Origin: HXMU1420-13 sp965249965
Lineage (GTDB): Bacteria; Bacteroidota; Rhodothermia; Balneolales; Balneolaceae
Reading direction: 5' to 3'
DNA: 64,000 nt
NCBI GenBank assembly: GCA_965249965.1
Contig: OZ252262.1
Span: 1 to 64,000, forward strand
Positions 17,610 through 27,253 of this stretch are shown here, piece by piece (the stretch's first letter is position 1; the number at the start of each line of letters is the position of its first letter). The notes beneath the pieces were generated by a model. It ran no database searches and was not told the DNA's origin. It saw nothing but the letters and a program-made list of their open reading frames with translations. The translations under genes were made by a program, and so were the position numbers.

Positions 17610-19522
17610 GTGTGATATGGTATAATCATGGAAAAGGTAGATCCCTCACCTTCCATGCTTTTTAATTGAACTTCACCGTGATGCGCTTTTGCGATTTTCT
17701 GCACCATACTAAGCCCTATTCCATTTCCTTTTACCTGATTTTCGACACTTTCCCGGCCTCTGTAAAATGCGTTAAACACCAGACTTTGTTCATCGTTAGG
17801 AATTCCAATTCCAAAATCCTGAACTTGAATTCGAAGCGCCAGCCCAGCTTTAAAATGTGTCTCATCCAATCTCAGGATAACACGATCTGATCCATTACTG
17901 AATTTAATTGCATTATGCAGGAGATTCGAAATAGCGATAAATAGTGCTTCCCGATCACCCTGAATTGCATTTAATTTTGCCAAATTTGAATATTCAAGAA
18001 TTAAGCCCTGTTCTTCGAAAATTGGTTGAAATTCCATTTTCACTTCTTCAACTAATAGTTCGATGTCAATTTCCGAAAAATTATAAATGCGTTTCCCGGT
18101 TTGTATGCCCGAAAATTCCATAATCTGATCGACCATATCACTTAGCCGGCGCCCTTCTTTTAACATCAATCGCGCATATTCTTTTTTCCGTTCTTCTGTT
18201 TGAACTACACCCTCACTTAAATTTTCAGCGGCTGATCGAATCACAGACAAAGGGGTTCTAAGTTCGTGCGAAACTCCGGCTACAAATAGCATTTGTTGTT
18301 CAGCAAGTTCACGTGATCTTTGTGCAAATACAACGATCATTAAACTTGAGATTCCCAGAATGATTAAAATCCCAAAACTGATGCTCAAGTTTTTGTTCCG
18401 GGTTTTTGCTACAAATTCATCGAGCGAACCAGCTTTAAACGACAACCAAAATTCCCAATCGGAGGCTCCAAAATCACCTACAAATGCAGTGGTTATACTG
18501 GTATCAACATCCATGGTACGAAAACCGAATATCGCCGTGTCAACATCTACATCTTCTGAGATATTTACGTTAGAATGAGACTCAACCTGTGCCATGTGCC
18601 GAACGATTCCACTGCTTTCTTCTCTGGTTTTAATCTTTGACTGATAAAAACTAAAATGCATACTGTCGCTTTGTGCAGTCGAAATATCTCCGGCTTGCTG
18701 TAACCCGTCCAACATGATCATATTTGAAATATTTAACCTATCAAGCTTAATCTTTTGATCAGGATATTCAATTACTGCAGCATCGGAGGTGTAATAGAAA
18801 TAGGGCTCATCATTATCTTTTACGACTGCAATTCGATATTGCTCATTAAATGAATCACCAAAATAGGTAGCTGCAATTGATGGGATTAATTCTGTGGTAA
18901 TAATTTCATTATTGAGTTCAATAAGCACGATATCATCTAATCGATCAACACTTAGTTGAACTTCTAAATTCTCACTTCCATCCTGCTTATTTAGATTGAT
19001 GAACTCCAGCAACTGAATGGGAATTTCAACAAAGGTTTGTTCCCCAAAGTCAGGCAATGTTCGCAGCGACATTGTTGGCGTCTCTGCTATTGAATCCCCG
19101 TGATTTTCGGCAACCCACATTTTTGCAGATTCCGACGAACTATCCGGCTCTAATTGTAAAGTCTCGGAATTTAATTTCAAAAACTCCTGTGCTTGCCCGG
19201 CTCTTATTTGAACGAAATAAAGATCAGATACTAAATCAGCATACTCAGAAGAACTCATCCAGTTAGCATAACTCTGCTGAATTTGTGGGGTAATATCTAT
19301 GCTTTGATCAGTAACCTGAATGCGGAAGTTATTTTTTAACGAGGTAAAAATTTCATTGAAATCTGATACAAAATTCTCGCTCGAAGCATCTATTCCCTCC
19401 TCCAATCGTTGCTTTTCAGCCTCACTTACACTCCCCAACCAATGGTATTGTAATATTGCAAGAGTAATGAGTGCGCCGCCCATCACTGCTAAAAATCCAT
19501 ATGTGATCCATCTGTTTTGCAT
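17606..19522 (-). CDS. Membrane sensor histidine kinase
   Basis: The 638-residue kinase has a first transmembrane segment at about 7-25, a large periplasmic sensor (about 27-370), a second segment at about 378-398 ('ISFGILIILGISSLMIVVF') and a cytoplasmic HisKA domain. H419 lies in 'FVAGVSHELRTPLSVIRSAAENL'. The HATPase has 'NLLHNAIKFSNG', 'QDFGIGIPNDE' and 'GNGIGLSMVQKI'. The family phosphorylates the partner OmpR-type regulator encoded immediately downstream. The periplasmic domain is not recognised. It is divergent from the PDZ/ABC exporter operon, suggesting it senses a condition relevant to that exporter. Confidence 0.92.
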   Translation of the reverse strand: MQNRWITYGFLAVMGGALITLAILQYHWLGSVSEAEKQRLEEGIDASSENFVSDFNEIFTSLKNNFRIQVTDQSIDITPQIQQSYANWMSSSEYADLVSDLYFVQIRAGQAQEFLKLNSETLQLEPDSSSESAKMWVAENHGDSIAETPTMSLRTLPDFGEQTFVEIPIQLLEFINLNKQDGSENLEVQLSVDRLDDIVLIELNNEIITTELIPSIAATYFGDSFNEQYRIAVVKDNDEPYFYYTSDAAVIEYPDQKIKLDRLNISNMIMLDGLQQAGDISTAQSDSMHFSFYQSKIKTREESSGIVRHMAQVESHSNVNISEDVDVDTAIFGFRTMDVDTSITTAFVGDFGASDWEFWLSFKAGSLDEFVAKTRNKNLSISFGILIILGISSLMIVVFAQRSRELAEQQMLFVAGVSHELRTPLSVIRSAAENLSEGVVQTEERKKEYARLMLKEGRRLSDMVDQIMEFSGIQTGKRIYNFSEIDIELLVEEVKMEFQPIFEEQGLILEYSNLAKLNAIQGDREALFIAISNLLHNAIKFSNGSDRVILRLDETHFKAGLALRIQVQDFGIGIPNDEQSLVFNAFYRGRESVENQVKGNGIGLSMVQKIAKAHHGEVQLKSMEGEGSTFSMIIPYHT

Positions 19523-19571
19523 TCCTAAAAGTAGGGGCTTTCCGCCCTAACTGAAAAGATTTAGCATCGAT

Positions 19572-19608
19572 TTAACATCCTTAACAAACATTTTGCGTGG
19601 CCTTAACA
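19572..19608. promoter_or_regulatory. TTAACA direct repeats, candidate response-regulator operator
   Basis: TTAACA occurs at 19572-19577, 19581-19586 and 19603-19608 in the divergent region between the kinase/regulator operon and the exporter operon. The 22-base step between the last two is two helical turns, as expected for OmpR/PhoB-type regulators, which bind tandem half-sites. That the neighbouring regulator binds here is an inference. Confidence 0.4.
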
Positions 19609-19664
19609 ACTCTAATCAACTGGCTTCGAATATTGGCACCAACACTTTAACAATGTATATCATC

Positions 19665-20396
19665 ATGAAAATTATTCACGCACTTTTATTCTTTCCTCTC
19701 CTTTGCTTTATGGGCGACTGCGCCATTGCACAAGGTCAACGTACGATGACCTTTGACGCAGAAACTAGCTTAATGCTCCGAGAATTCAATGCAATGCTTG
19801 TTGAAAGCGATGATGGTATTCAGGTTGATTTAATTTTAGGCGGACATACCCAATCTGCTGATCCAATGAGTGATGAACTTCAACAAGGTGATCTCATCTT
19901 AATGATGAATGGAAAAAGAGTATCTGCCATCACACAAATGCGTGCTGATTATGAATCAATTAATGAAGATGATGAAATTAAGATTGGCGTTCAGCGGGGA
20001 AATGAGCGCTTCATTTTAACAGCAATCAAAGGTGATGTCCCAGAAACTGGACCTGGCCAGATGGTTCTAAGTATCGAAGGAGATGGGGCTAATCCACCAG
20101 TTTTGGTTCCCGAACTTGGTTTGTTACTTACTAATGAAGATGACACCATTATTGTTCAAGCTCTTCTTGATCCAATTTTGCCGGATGTGCTGAAAGAGGC
20201 AAATCTTGAAGGATTTACAATTATCACCATAAATGGCAAAACATTTGATGATGCGAATGCTGTTCAAAATTATCTCACTGAGCTAGCAGTAGGTGATACT
20301 ATAGATTTGGTTCTTGAAAATAATGGCGACCAAAAAGTATTTACGTTAAATAAAACGGAGCCACGTGGCGGCATCCGAATGAATATTGATAACTAA
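19665..20396 (+). CDS. Secreted PDZ-domain protein, first gene of ABC exporter operon
   Basis: From the ATG at 19665 the product has 243 residues with a signal peptide ('IIHALLFFPLLCFMGDCAIAQ'). An upstream ATG at 19653 is also possible. Two PDZ-like regions follow: about 55-125 ('MSDELQQGDLILMMNGKRVSAITQM') and about 150-235 ('LEGFTIITINGKTFDDANAVQNYLTEL'). No protease triad is visible, so it is probably a binding or chaperone-like partner. A cysteine in the signal region (GDC) could be a lipoprotein site, though spacing is loose. It leads a five-gene run with an NEW3-type protein, an ABC ATPase and two permeases. Confidence 0.7.
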   Translation: MKIIHALLFFPLLCFMGDCAIAQGQRTMTFDAETSLMLREFNAMLVESDDGIQVDLILGGHTQSADPMSDELQQGDLILMMNGKRVSAITQMRADYESINEDDEIKIGVQRGNERFILTAIKGDVPETGPGQMVLSIEGDGANPPVLVPELGLLLTNEDDTIIVQALLDPILPDVLKEANLEGFTIITINGKTFDDANAVQNYLTELAVGDTIDLVLENNGDQKVFTLNKTEPRGGIRMNIDN

Positions 20397-20400
20397 GCTC

Positions 20401-21897
20401 ATGAGAAAATTAGCAACAATTCTGCTCTGGGTGCTGGCTCTTTTGGTATTCATTCCCATTGAAAGTTTAGCTCAAAGCCCTTTCCCAAATGCACGCGATG
20501 ATAGTTATCCGCTTTTAGGATTGAAGCGTGCTAAAAGTAGTTATGAACGTGCACAAAGTGAGTTATCCCGTAAAGAAGAGCTGTTTGAGAAGGATTTAAT
20601 TTCGCCCGAGGAATACGAATTAGCACTTAATACATTTCAGGATGCCGAAGTTAATTATCAACAATCTTTGCTTGTACTTCTTTTCGAACAACAATTTGTA
20701 AGCATAAAGCGAGCGCTCAAAACTCAAGGTGACGATAATGTTAAGCGAGTTCGGGTTACGTTAGAAAATACAAGTAGTGCCACGGCAGAATTTGCGCAAG
20801 TGGTGAATATGGAAGACGAATTATTCCGGTCACTTCAGCCTGATGTAATCCATAACATTTATGTATCGCTGAGCAACGACGACGGCGCCATTATCAGCTC
20901 TCCATACGAAATCAAAATCGAAGAATTATCATCGGGTTCGCCGGAAACCATTGAGTTCGACCTTTTGCAAGATCTGGATGAACTCACCGTGAATATCATT
21001 TATGGAAACGGAGCATCCCGAAATCCTAAAGTATTCCTCGAGAAAGATGCATCAGCTAATAAAGTGTTGATACAGTCAGAACGCTTTTCACAAGAAGTTG
21101 AACTTGGCAATACCGCTAATTTTGGGCTTGGCCTGGAGCTTTTTAGTGGTCTTAACGACACCTATAAACTGGAAGTGGTAAATCTACCAAATTCGGTTAC
21201 CCGTTATGTAAATGAGCAAGGTGAACAAGGCAGAATCAGCCAAATTAAATTCACAGAATCGAACAACAACATTCAGGCGAATTTACAGATTGCTCTCCCC
21301 GACCGACCCACTGCCGATGTACCAATGGATGAACCTATCGATTTTTATGTGCTGGCAGTACCCATCACAAAGCTTGATGCATTTAATGCAACTACCGGGA
21401 ATTGGACGATTGATAAAATACAGGCACTGGATGTTGGCTTTGTTCAGTTAGAAATGATCCCTCGTGGTGTTGGCCGTTTGGTGGTAAAAACACCACAACT
21501 TTATAACGAATACGAAGGAAATGGCGCCATAGAATTCACCTTCGAGGTTGTAAACGAAGGAACACGACGATTGGATAATATCGAATTCGAATTGGATGCT
21601 CCATTTGAATGGGGAAAGCGAATCGAACCAGCTGTAATCCCGAGTCTGGATATACGAGAGGAACTCACAGTAAAACTATATCTAACACCTCCTGATGATA
21701 TCAGCGTTGGCAGATATGAAACCAGGATGAGATCAACGTCCTTATCAGATAATCAACCAATAAATGCAGAGGATAAAACCTTTACCGTACAAGTTGCTGC
21801 ACAAGCAAGTGTCATGGGCACAGCGATCATCTTGCTACTCATCATAAGTCTTGTTGGCGGTCTTGTTTTCTTTGGGATCAAACTATCCAGGAAATAG
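20401..21897 (+). CDS. Exported, membrane-anchored NEW3-type accessory protein of the ABC exporter
   Basis: The ATG at 20401 is preferred to a TTG at 20386 because it begins a signal peptide (RKLATILLWVLALLVFIPIESLAQ split at about residue 25). A coiled segment follows at about 35-85 ('KSSYERAQSELSRKEELFEKDL'), then beta-sandwich domains. The last of these resembles NEW3/NPCBM-associated (COG1470-like) folds, and the C-terminal membrane anchor is at about 470-495. Such proteins are commonly encoded beside ABC-2 exporters and face the periplasm. Function is inferred from context. Confidence 0.7.
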   Translation: MRKLATILLWVLALLVFIPIESLAQSPFPNARDDSYPLLGLKRAKSSYERAQSELSRKEELFEKDLISPEEYELALNTFQDAEVNYQQSLLVLLFEQQFVSIKRALKTQGDDNVKRVRVTLENTSSATAEFAQVVNMEDELFRSLQPDVIHNIYVSLSNDDGAIISSPYEIKIEELSSGSPETIEFDLLQDLDELTVNIIYGNGASRNPKVFLEKDASANKVLIQSERFSQEVELGNTANFGLGLELFSGLNDTYKLEVVNLPNSVTRYVNEQGEQGRISQIKFTESNNNIQANLQIALPDRPTADVPMDEPIDFYVLAVPITKLDAFNATTGNWTIDKIQALDVGFVQLEMIPRGVGRLVVKTPQLYNEYEGNGAIEFTFEVVNEGTRRLDNIEFELDAPFEWGKRIEPAVIPSLDIREELTVKLYLTPPDDISVGRYETRMRSTSLSDNQPINAEDKTFTVQVAAQASVMGTAIILLLIISLVGGLVFFGIKLSRK

Positions 21898-21942
21898 CCC
21901 ATCACACCACCTCACTAAACGTTTTAACTACAATCTGAAAAC

Positions 21943-22725
21943 ATGGAAAACTCAATTATACAACCTGCCCCTTTATTAGAAGCACGAGATTTAACCAAAG
22001 TATATGAAGACGGAGTCAAGGCTCTGGATAATCTACAGTTAAAAGTACACGCTGGTGAGATTTATGCCATGCTTGGGGGGAATGGCGCCGGGAAAACCAC
22101 TACCATAAACATCTTTTTAGACTTCATTCAACCAACTAGTGGTAGTGCATTTATTAATGGTATTGATGCTAATTCAGATCCATTAGAAGCAAAGAATTAT
22201 GTGGCATTCGTTTCGGAGAACGTGCAGTTGTATCCAAATTTTACGGCCATTCAAAACGTTGATTTTTTTGTTCAGTTAGGTGGCAAAACCAGATATTCTC
22301 GGTCAGATTATGAAAAAGCGTTGATTCGAGTTGGGCTTCAACTAGATGCGTTTGATAAAAAGCTAAGAGATTTCTCAAAAGGTATGCGTCAGAAATGTGG
22401 TATCGCCATTGCCATATTAAAAGATGCCCCAGCCATATTATTGGATGAACCAACGTCTGGACTGGATCCAAAGGCAGGGAAAGAATTCACTCGCTTAATT
22501 GGTGAACTGCGTGACGAAGGCAAAGCCATTTTAATGAGTACACACGATATTTTTCGAGCTAAAGAAATTGCAGATTTCGTGGGCATCCTGAATAATGGGG
22601 TATTAGTTGCTCAAAAAACCAAAGCGGAGTTAGAAGGCGTGAATCTCGAAAACCTATATGTAGAGTACATGGCCGGTTATATGGACGAATCTGTTTCAAA
22701 TCTAGAAAATGCACTTAGCGAATAG
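21943..22725 (+). CDS. ABC-2 exporter ATP-binding protein
   Basis: The 260-residue ATPase has Walker A 'MLGGNGAGKTTTINIFL', a Q-loop region 'VAFVSENVQLYPNFTA', the signature 'LRDFSKGMRQK' (the SKGM variant common in ABC-2 and CcmA-type ATPases), Walker B 'APAILLDEPTSGLDP' and the H-loop 'ILMSTHD'. It powers the two permeases encoded directly downstream. Length is short, with a C-terminal extension of about 40 residues. The substrate is unknown. Confidence 0.92.
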   Translation: MENSIIQPAPLLEARDLTKVYEDGVKALDNLQLKVHAGEIYAMLGGNGAGKTTTINIFLDFIQPTSGSAFINGIDANSDPLEAKNYVAFVSENVQLYPNFTAIQNVDFFVQLGGKTRYSRSDYEKALIRVGLQLDAFDKKLRDFSKGMRQKCGIAIAILKDAPAILLDEPTSGLDPKAGKEFTRLIGELRDEGKAILMSTHDIFRAKEIADFVGILNNGVLVAQKTKAELEGVNLENLYVEYMAGYMDESVSNLENALSE

Positions 22726-22734
22726 AGGTTCAAT

Positions 22735-24150
22735 ATGTTTAAACTAATCTTTCTAAAAGAGCTTCGTGATATTATTCAAAGCAGTCGATTTACCATTAGT
22801 TTTGCAGTGTGTTCAATTTTGATCATCCTCGCATTTGTTATGGGTGCTCAAAATTATTTAGCGAGCCAGGCACAATATGAGGCAGCCATTCAGGAAAACA
22901 GAAATCAAATTGCGGCTAATACCGATTGGGTAATGGTCGAACATTCCATCATGCTTCCTCCTCAACCTTTAATGACACTCGTAAATGGAGTTTCGAATGA
23001 TATAGGTAGAAATATTGCGATGAGCGGGCGTGGTGAATTACGGGCAGAGAACACACGGTTTAATGACGAACCCATCTTTGCCGTGTTCCGCTTTATGGAT
23101 CTTGAATTCATATTCGGAATCATACTTTCGCTGTTTGCTATCATTTTTGCCTATGATGCCATAAATGGAGAAAAGGTCAGGGGTACTTTAAAACTATGCT
23201 TTGCAAATTCGGTTTCACGAGCTGGATTTATAGCTGGTAAGCTAGCCGGATCATTCGTCGGACTAAGTTTATCCTTATTGATTCCCATGTTAATTGGTTG
23301 TGCCTTATTACCCGTGTTAGGAGTTCAACTCACTACTGATGAATGGATTCGACTTGGACTAATTTTATTATCAGGCATAGCCTATTTTGGACTGTTTCTG
23401 GCTTTAGCAATTGGTATTTCTGCGGCAACATCGAAACCTTCTAATGCTTTTTTGATTGGCTTAGTTGTTTGGATTTTTGCTGTTTTAATCGTGCCAAGAG
23501 CATCTGTGTTAGTTTCCGGCAGACTCGTAGATGTGCCAAATATCGATGAAATAACCGCACAGAAAAATCGCTATAGAATGCAATTGTTCGACGAAGACCG
23601 CCCAAAAATGGCAAACTTTCAGGTTGAAGAAGGCACGGAAATAGACGATGTAATGACCAGGTTCAGTGAGTTTATGGGAGATTTATCCACCGCAAGGCAG
23701 GAAAAAATCGATATATATAATGCCCGATTAAACGAGGATTTCACCAATCGTCGCAGAGTGCAGGAGAAACTGGCCTTATCACTATCTCGAATATCGCCAA
23801 CTTCGGTATTTACGTTAGCAGCATCTGAACTTGCCGGGACGTCGTTAGAATTACAAAACCGATTCATGGACGATGCCTATGCCTATCAAAATGTATATGG
23901 GAATTTCATGACCGAGAAAACCGGCATGAATCGCAGTGGAGGCTTTAGAATGATCATGATTACAACCGGAGATGAAGAAAATGAACCCGAGCCCTTAGAT
24001 CCTAATGAAATGCCTCAATTCGAGTTTAGCTCTCAAACTGCGGGTATTGCAGCAGCAAACAGTCTGTTCGATCTTGGATTATTATTGCTGTTCAACCTCC
24101 TCTTTTTTGGTGGAGCTATCGCAGTATTTATGAAATACGATCTACGTTAA
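22735..24150 (+). CDS. ABC-2 permease with large extracytoplasmic loops (DUF3526-like), copy 1
   Basis: At 471 residues it has TM1 at about 15-38, a loop, and TM2 at about 125-147 ('LEFIFGIILSLFAIIFAYDAI'). The conserved 'NGEKVRGTLKLCFANSVSRAGFIAGKLAG' comes next, then three more segments, a long loop (about 265-435) and a final TM at about 445-467. The 'ISRAGFIAGK'-type motif is typical of ABC-2 permeases of the NosY/DUF3526 group. It is a paralogue of the next gene, and the two probably form a heterodimer. Confidence 0.85.
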   Translation: MFKLIFLKELRDIIQSSRFTISFAVCSILIILAFVMGAQNYLASQAQYEAAIQENRNQIAANTDWVMVEHSIMLPPQPLMTLVNGVSNDIGRNIAMSGRGELRAENTRFNDEPIFAVFRFMDLEFIFGIILSLFAIIFAYDAINGEKVRGTLKLCFANSVSRAGFIAGKLAGSFVGLSLSLLIPMLIGCALLPVLGVQLTTDEWIRLGLILLSGIAYFGLFLALAIGISAATSKPSNAFLIGLVVWIFAVLIVPRASVLVSGRLVDVPNIDEITAQKNRYRMQLFDEDRPKMANFQVEEGTEIDDVMTRFSEFMGDLSTARQEKIDIYNARLNEDFTNRRRVQEKLALSLSRISPTSVFTLAASELAGTSLELQNRFMDDAYAYQNVYGNFMTEKTGMNRSGGFRMIMITTGDEENEPEPLDPNEMPQFEFSSQTAGIAAANSLFDLGLLLLFNLLFFGGAIAVFMKYDLR

Positions 24151-24171
24151 AACCACAAAGAGAGGAAAATT

Positions 24172-25638
24172 ATGTTAGGTTTACTCATTCAAAAAGAATT
24201 AAAAAACATTTTACTGAGCCCAAAATTTGCAGCCACTTTTCTGGTATGCTCTATCCTTATTTTGCTCAGCGTTTACATCGGTGTTAACGAGTATCAAAAT
24301 GCTGTAGCTCAATATGAAGCGAATCAGGAAATAGCTCGGCAGGATATTGCTCAGGCAACGAGTTGGGGACGAGTACGTAACCTTTTGCATCGAGAACCAA
24401 ACCCAATGCAAATTTTTGTGTCCGGGCTTCATTTTGATGTGGGCAGGGTCACATCCGTTTCTGATTTTAGTGATATAAAACTTGTTCGGAGTCCCTATTC
24501 CGATGAAACACTTTTCGCAATTTTTAGGGTCATTGATTTTGCTTTCATTGTGCAAATTGTACTTTCTTTATTTGCAATACTCTTCACGTACGACGCCATC
24601 AATGGAGAACGAGAAAACGGAACCCTAAAATTGGCGTTTGCTAACTCAGTGTCTCGGGCTAACTACCTGATCGCAAAATTTTGCGGTATCTGGTTAGGCC
24701 TAATTGTACCATTATTGATTCCAATTCTCATTGGACTGCTACTTCTACTGCTTTTTAATATCCAACTTAGTTCTGGTGATTGGGCTTCCATTATTAGTTT
24801 TCTTGGGCTTTCGATATTCTATATCACACTCTTTATTGGAATTGGTATGTTGATCTCCTCCATCACCAGAAATTCCTCTCTTTCATTTCTATTGTTGCTG
24901 GTAATCTGGATCGGAGGTGTATTAATTGTTCCTCGATTAGGGGTGATGGCTGCCGGTCAACTTGTACAGGTTGAAAGTGTTGCTCAGCTAGAAGCCAAGC
25001 AAGAAGCTTTTCAGAAAGCGCGCTGGGATCAATATTCATCAGAATTATCGGAAGTCTGGCGCGATCGGGAATCTACTATGGAAGGAATGACCGATGAAGA
25101 ACGGCAGGCGTACAGAGATGATAATGAATGGACCTGGCTTGAGGAAGACGATGCAAGCCGGAAGCAAGTGCAGGCCGATATCCTGGATAATAATCGGCGA
25201 TTACTAGAGGAAGCACAAAATAAAAAACGAGTGCAGGAGCAGCTTGCCTTTTCTATTGCACGAATTTCTCCGGTCTCGTCGTATCAGTTAGCCGCTATGA
25301 AATTAGCTGGAACTGATATCGAGCTAAAAGCCAGATACGAAGAAACTATGCGGGCGTATAAAGATGACTTCACTGAATACATCGAAGAAAAACAAGACGT
25401 TGATGGGGGGCATGGCGGGTTTAATATTAATATAGATAGTGAAAGTGGGGTCCAAATTGATTTTGGCAGAAACGACCAAACACTCGATACAAGCGAAATG
25501 CCACAATATACAGCGCCTAAAGTTCGAACCAGCTCGGCATTGGCGAGCGCGATCCCTGATTTTGGAATCATAGGAATATTTATACTTCTGGCTTTTGCAG
25601 GTAGTTTTTTTGCATTTCTACGATATGATATGCGGTAA
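24172..25638 (+). CDS. ABC-2 permease (DUF3526-like), copy 2
   Basis: The 488-residue paralogue of the preceding permease has the same layout. TM2 is 'VIDFAFIVQIVLSLFAILFTYDAI', followed by 'NGERENGTLKLAFANSVSRANYLIAK', and the last TM is near the C-terminus ('FGIIGIFILLAFAGSFFAFL'). The long second loop is highly charged and includes 'RDDNEWTWLEEDDASRKQVQ' and a GGHGGF stretch. It is the last gene of the exporter operon, with a GC-rich inverted repeat just downstream. Confidence 0.85.
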   Translation: MLGLLIQKELKNILLSPKFAATFLVCSILILLSVYIGVNEYQNAVAQYEANQEIARQDIAQATSWGRVRNLLHREPNPMQIFVSGLHFDVGRVTSVSDFSDIKLVRSPYSDETLFAIFRVIDFAFIVQIVLSLFAILFTYDAINGERENGTLKLAFANSVSRANYLIAKFCGIWLGLIVPLLIPILIGLLLLLLFNIQLSSGDWASIISFLGLSIFYITLFIGIGMLISSITRNSSLSFLLLLVIWIGGVLIVPRLGVMAAGQLVQVESVAQLEAKQEAFQKARWDQYSSELSEVWRDRESTMEGMTDEERQAYRDDNEWTWLEEDDASRKQVQADILDNNRRLLEEAQNKKRVQEQLAFSIARISPVSSYQLAAMKLAGTDIELKARYEETMRAYKDDFTEYIEEKQDVDGGHGGFNINIDSESGVQIDFGRNDQTLDTSEMPQYTAPKVRTSSALASAIPDFGIIGIFILLAFAGSFFAFLRYDMR

Positions 25639-25643
25639 AATAT

Positions 25644-25687
25644 CGGGGGGAGGAGCAGGGTTCAATCTCACTCACCCCCCTTGTTTC
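25644..25687. terminator. GC-rich inverted repeat between convergent genes, possible terminator
   Basis: A run of six G (25645-25650) and a run of six C (25675-25680) can pair across a loop, with a TTGTTT tract following on the plus strand. It lies between the stops of the exporter operon and the convergent CoA-transferase. The inner stem is imperfect. Confidence 0.4.
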
Positions 25688-25691
25688 TCCC

Positions 25692-26963
25692 TTAAACTCT
25701 GAAACGTTCAAACACCGCTTTATCTAGTTCTTCTCTGTGATCAGGATGCGCAATTTCCACCATAGCTTTCGCCCGCTGATGTAAGTTTTTGCCATACAAA
25801 TAGGCAATACCATATTCGGTGACAATATAGTGTACGTGAGCTCGGGTTGTTACAACACCTGCACCTTGTTTTAAGAATGGAACAATTCGGCTAACTCCTT
25901 TATTTGTTTGTGATGGCAACGCAATTATAGGTTTACCACCTGGAGATTTTGCTGCACCACGAATGAAATCCATTTGGCCACCTACTCCACTGTAATGATA
26001 GGTTCCGATAGAATCTGCACAAACCTGGCCGGTTATATCAATTTCTACGGCGCTATTGATGGCTGTTACTTTCGGGTTTTGCTTAATTACTTTCGTGTTA
26101 TTCACGTATTCAATATCCAGCATGGCAATTGATGGATTATCATCAATGAAATCGTACACTCGTTTTGATCCCATCACAAAGCCCGAAACAACTTTACCCG
26201 GGAACTTCACTTTTTTATGCCCGTTGATTACACCTTTTTCAACCAGATCAACCACACCATCGGCAAACATTTCCGTGTGAATCCCAAGATCTTTATGGTT
26301 TACTAGGCTCTTCAACACAGCATTTGGGATAGCTCCAATTCCCATTTGAAGGGTAGCTCCGTCTTCAACAAGTTCTGTACAAAAACGCCCAATCCGCATT
26401 TCGGTTTCATTTGGTTCGGGAAGAATTTGCTCAGGTAAAGGGTCATCATTTTCAACTAATACGTCGATATCATTCACATGAATAAAACCAGCGCCATGTG
26501 CTCGTGGCATGTTTGGATTTATTTGGGCAATTACAAATTTCGCTGTTTCTGCTGCAGGTAATGCACCTACCAGCGATACTCCCATTGAACAGAATCCATG
26601 TTTATCAGGTGGGGATACGTTTAACAAAGCCACATCTACTGGAAGTACGTTATTTCGGATCAGTCCAGGCACTTCACTTAAAAAAACAGGGATATAATCT
26701 CCTCTCCCTTCGTTCACAGCTTTTCGAACATTTCCGCCAACAAAAAACACATTAACGTGAAAACTATCTTTGTATTCAGGCCGGGCGTAAGGAGCATCTC
26801 CTTCTGTATGAATATGAACTATTTCCACATTTCTTAGTTCATTTGCTCTACCGACCATCGCGTCAACCAACTTAAAAGGCACCGCGTTTACCCCATGAAT
26901 AAATACTCTATCATTTGATTTAATCAGTTTAACAGCATCTTCTGCTGATTTGTACACTCCCAT
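25692..26963 (-). CDS. Acetyl-CoA hydrolase/CoA-transferase family enzyme
   Basis: The ATG at 26963 (MGVYKSAEDAV) gives 423 residues, the usual family length. An upstream in-frame start at 27050 would add a non-homologous 29-residue tail. The family moves CoA between acyl-CoA and acetate or 4-hydroxybutyrate, or hydrolyses acetyl-CoA. Hallmarks are 'GIHTEMFADGVVDL' with the probable catalytic glutamate E231, and the C-terminal CoA-binding 'GVGGQMDFIRGAAKSPGGK' and 'VTEYGIAYLYGKNLHQRA'. The exact acyl specificity cannot be read from the sequence. It stands alone. Confidence 0.9.
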   Translation of the reverse strand: MGVYKSAEDAVKLIKSNDRVFIHGVNAVPFKLVDAMVGRANELRNVEIVHIHTEGDAPYARPEYKDSFHVNVFFVGGNVRKAVNEGRGDYIPVFLSEVPGLIRNNVLPVDVALLNVSPPDKHGFCSMGVSLVGALPAAETAKFVIAQINPNMPRAHGAGFIHVNDIDVLVENDDPLPEQILPEPNETEMRIGRFCTELVEDGATLQMGIGAIPNAVLKSLVNHKDLGIHTEMFADGVVDLVEKGVINGHKKVKFPGKVVSGFVMGSKRVYDFIDDNPSIAMLDIEYVNNTKVIKQNPKVTAINSAVEIDITGQVCADSIGTYHYSGVGGQMDFIRGAAKSPGGKPIIALPSQTNKGVSRIVPFLKQGAGVVTTRAHVHYIVTEYGIAYLYGKNLHQRAKAMVEIAHPDHREELDKAVFERFRV

Positions 26964-27195
26964 GATGTAAGCTCCATTAATTGATTCTGATTTCGCCCAT
27001 AGATTACGGTTTGAATATGAACTATTTATAAATAAAAAAAGACGCATCATTCCTGAACCGTCTTTTAGTATTCAACCTTATTAGTTGTTTGGTCAATCTA
27101 TATAAAAATATCCCGCCCCCCGAAAAAGCCTATTTACACATACATTAATATGTTAGAAATCCACTTCTCCATACATACCCCGTTTGGGCTATTTT

Positions 27196-27240
27196 GAACA
27201 AAAAAAGCGCACTTCAAATAAATGAAATACGCTTTTATAA
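27196..27240 (-). terminator. Rho-independent terminator of the propeller-amidohydrolase gene
   Basis: The arms at 27203-27216 and 27223-27236 form a 14-bp stem on the minus strand (two G-U pairs). As plus-strand RNA those positions would mismatch. A T-rich tract follows on the minus strand (complement of 27200-27206). It lies just past the stop at 27254. Confidence 0.75.
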
Positions 27241-27253
27241 GGTCTATTATTGA

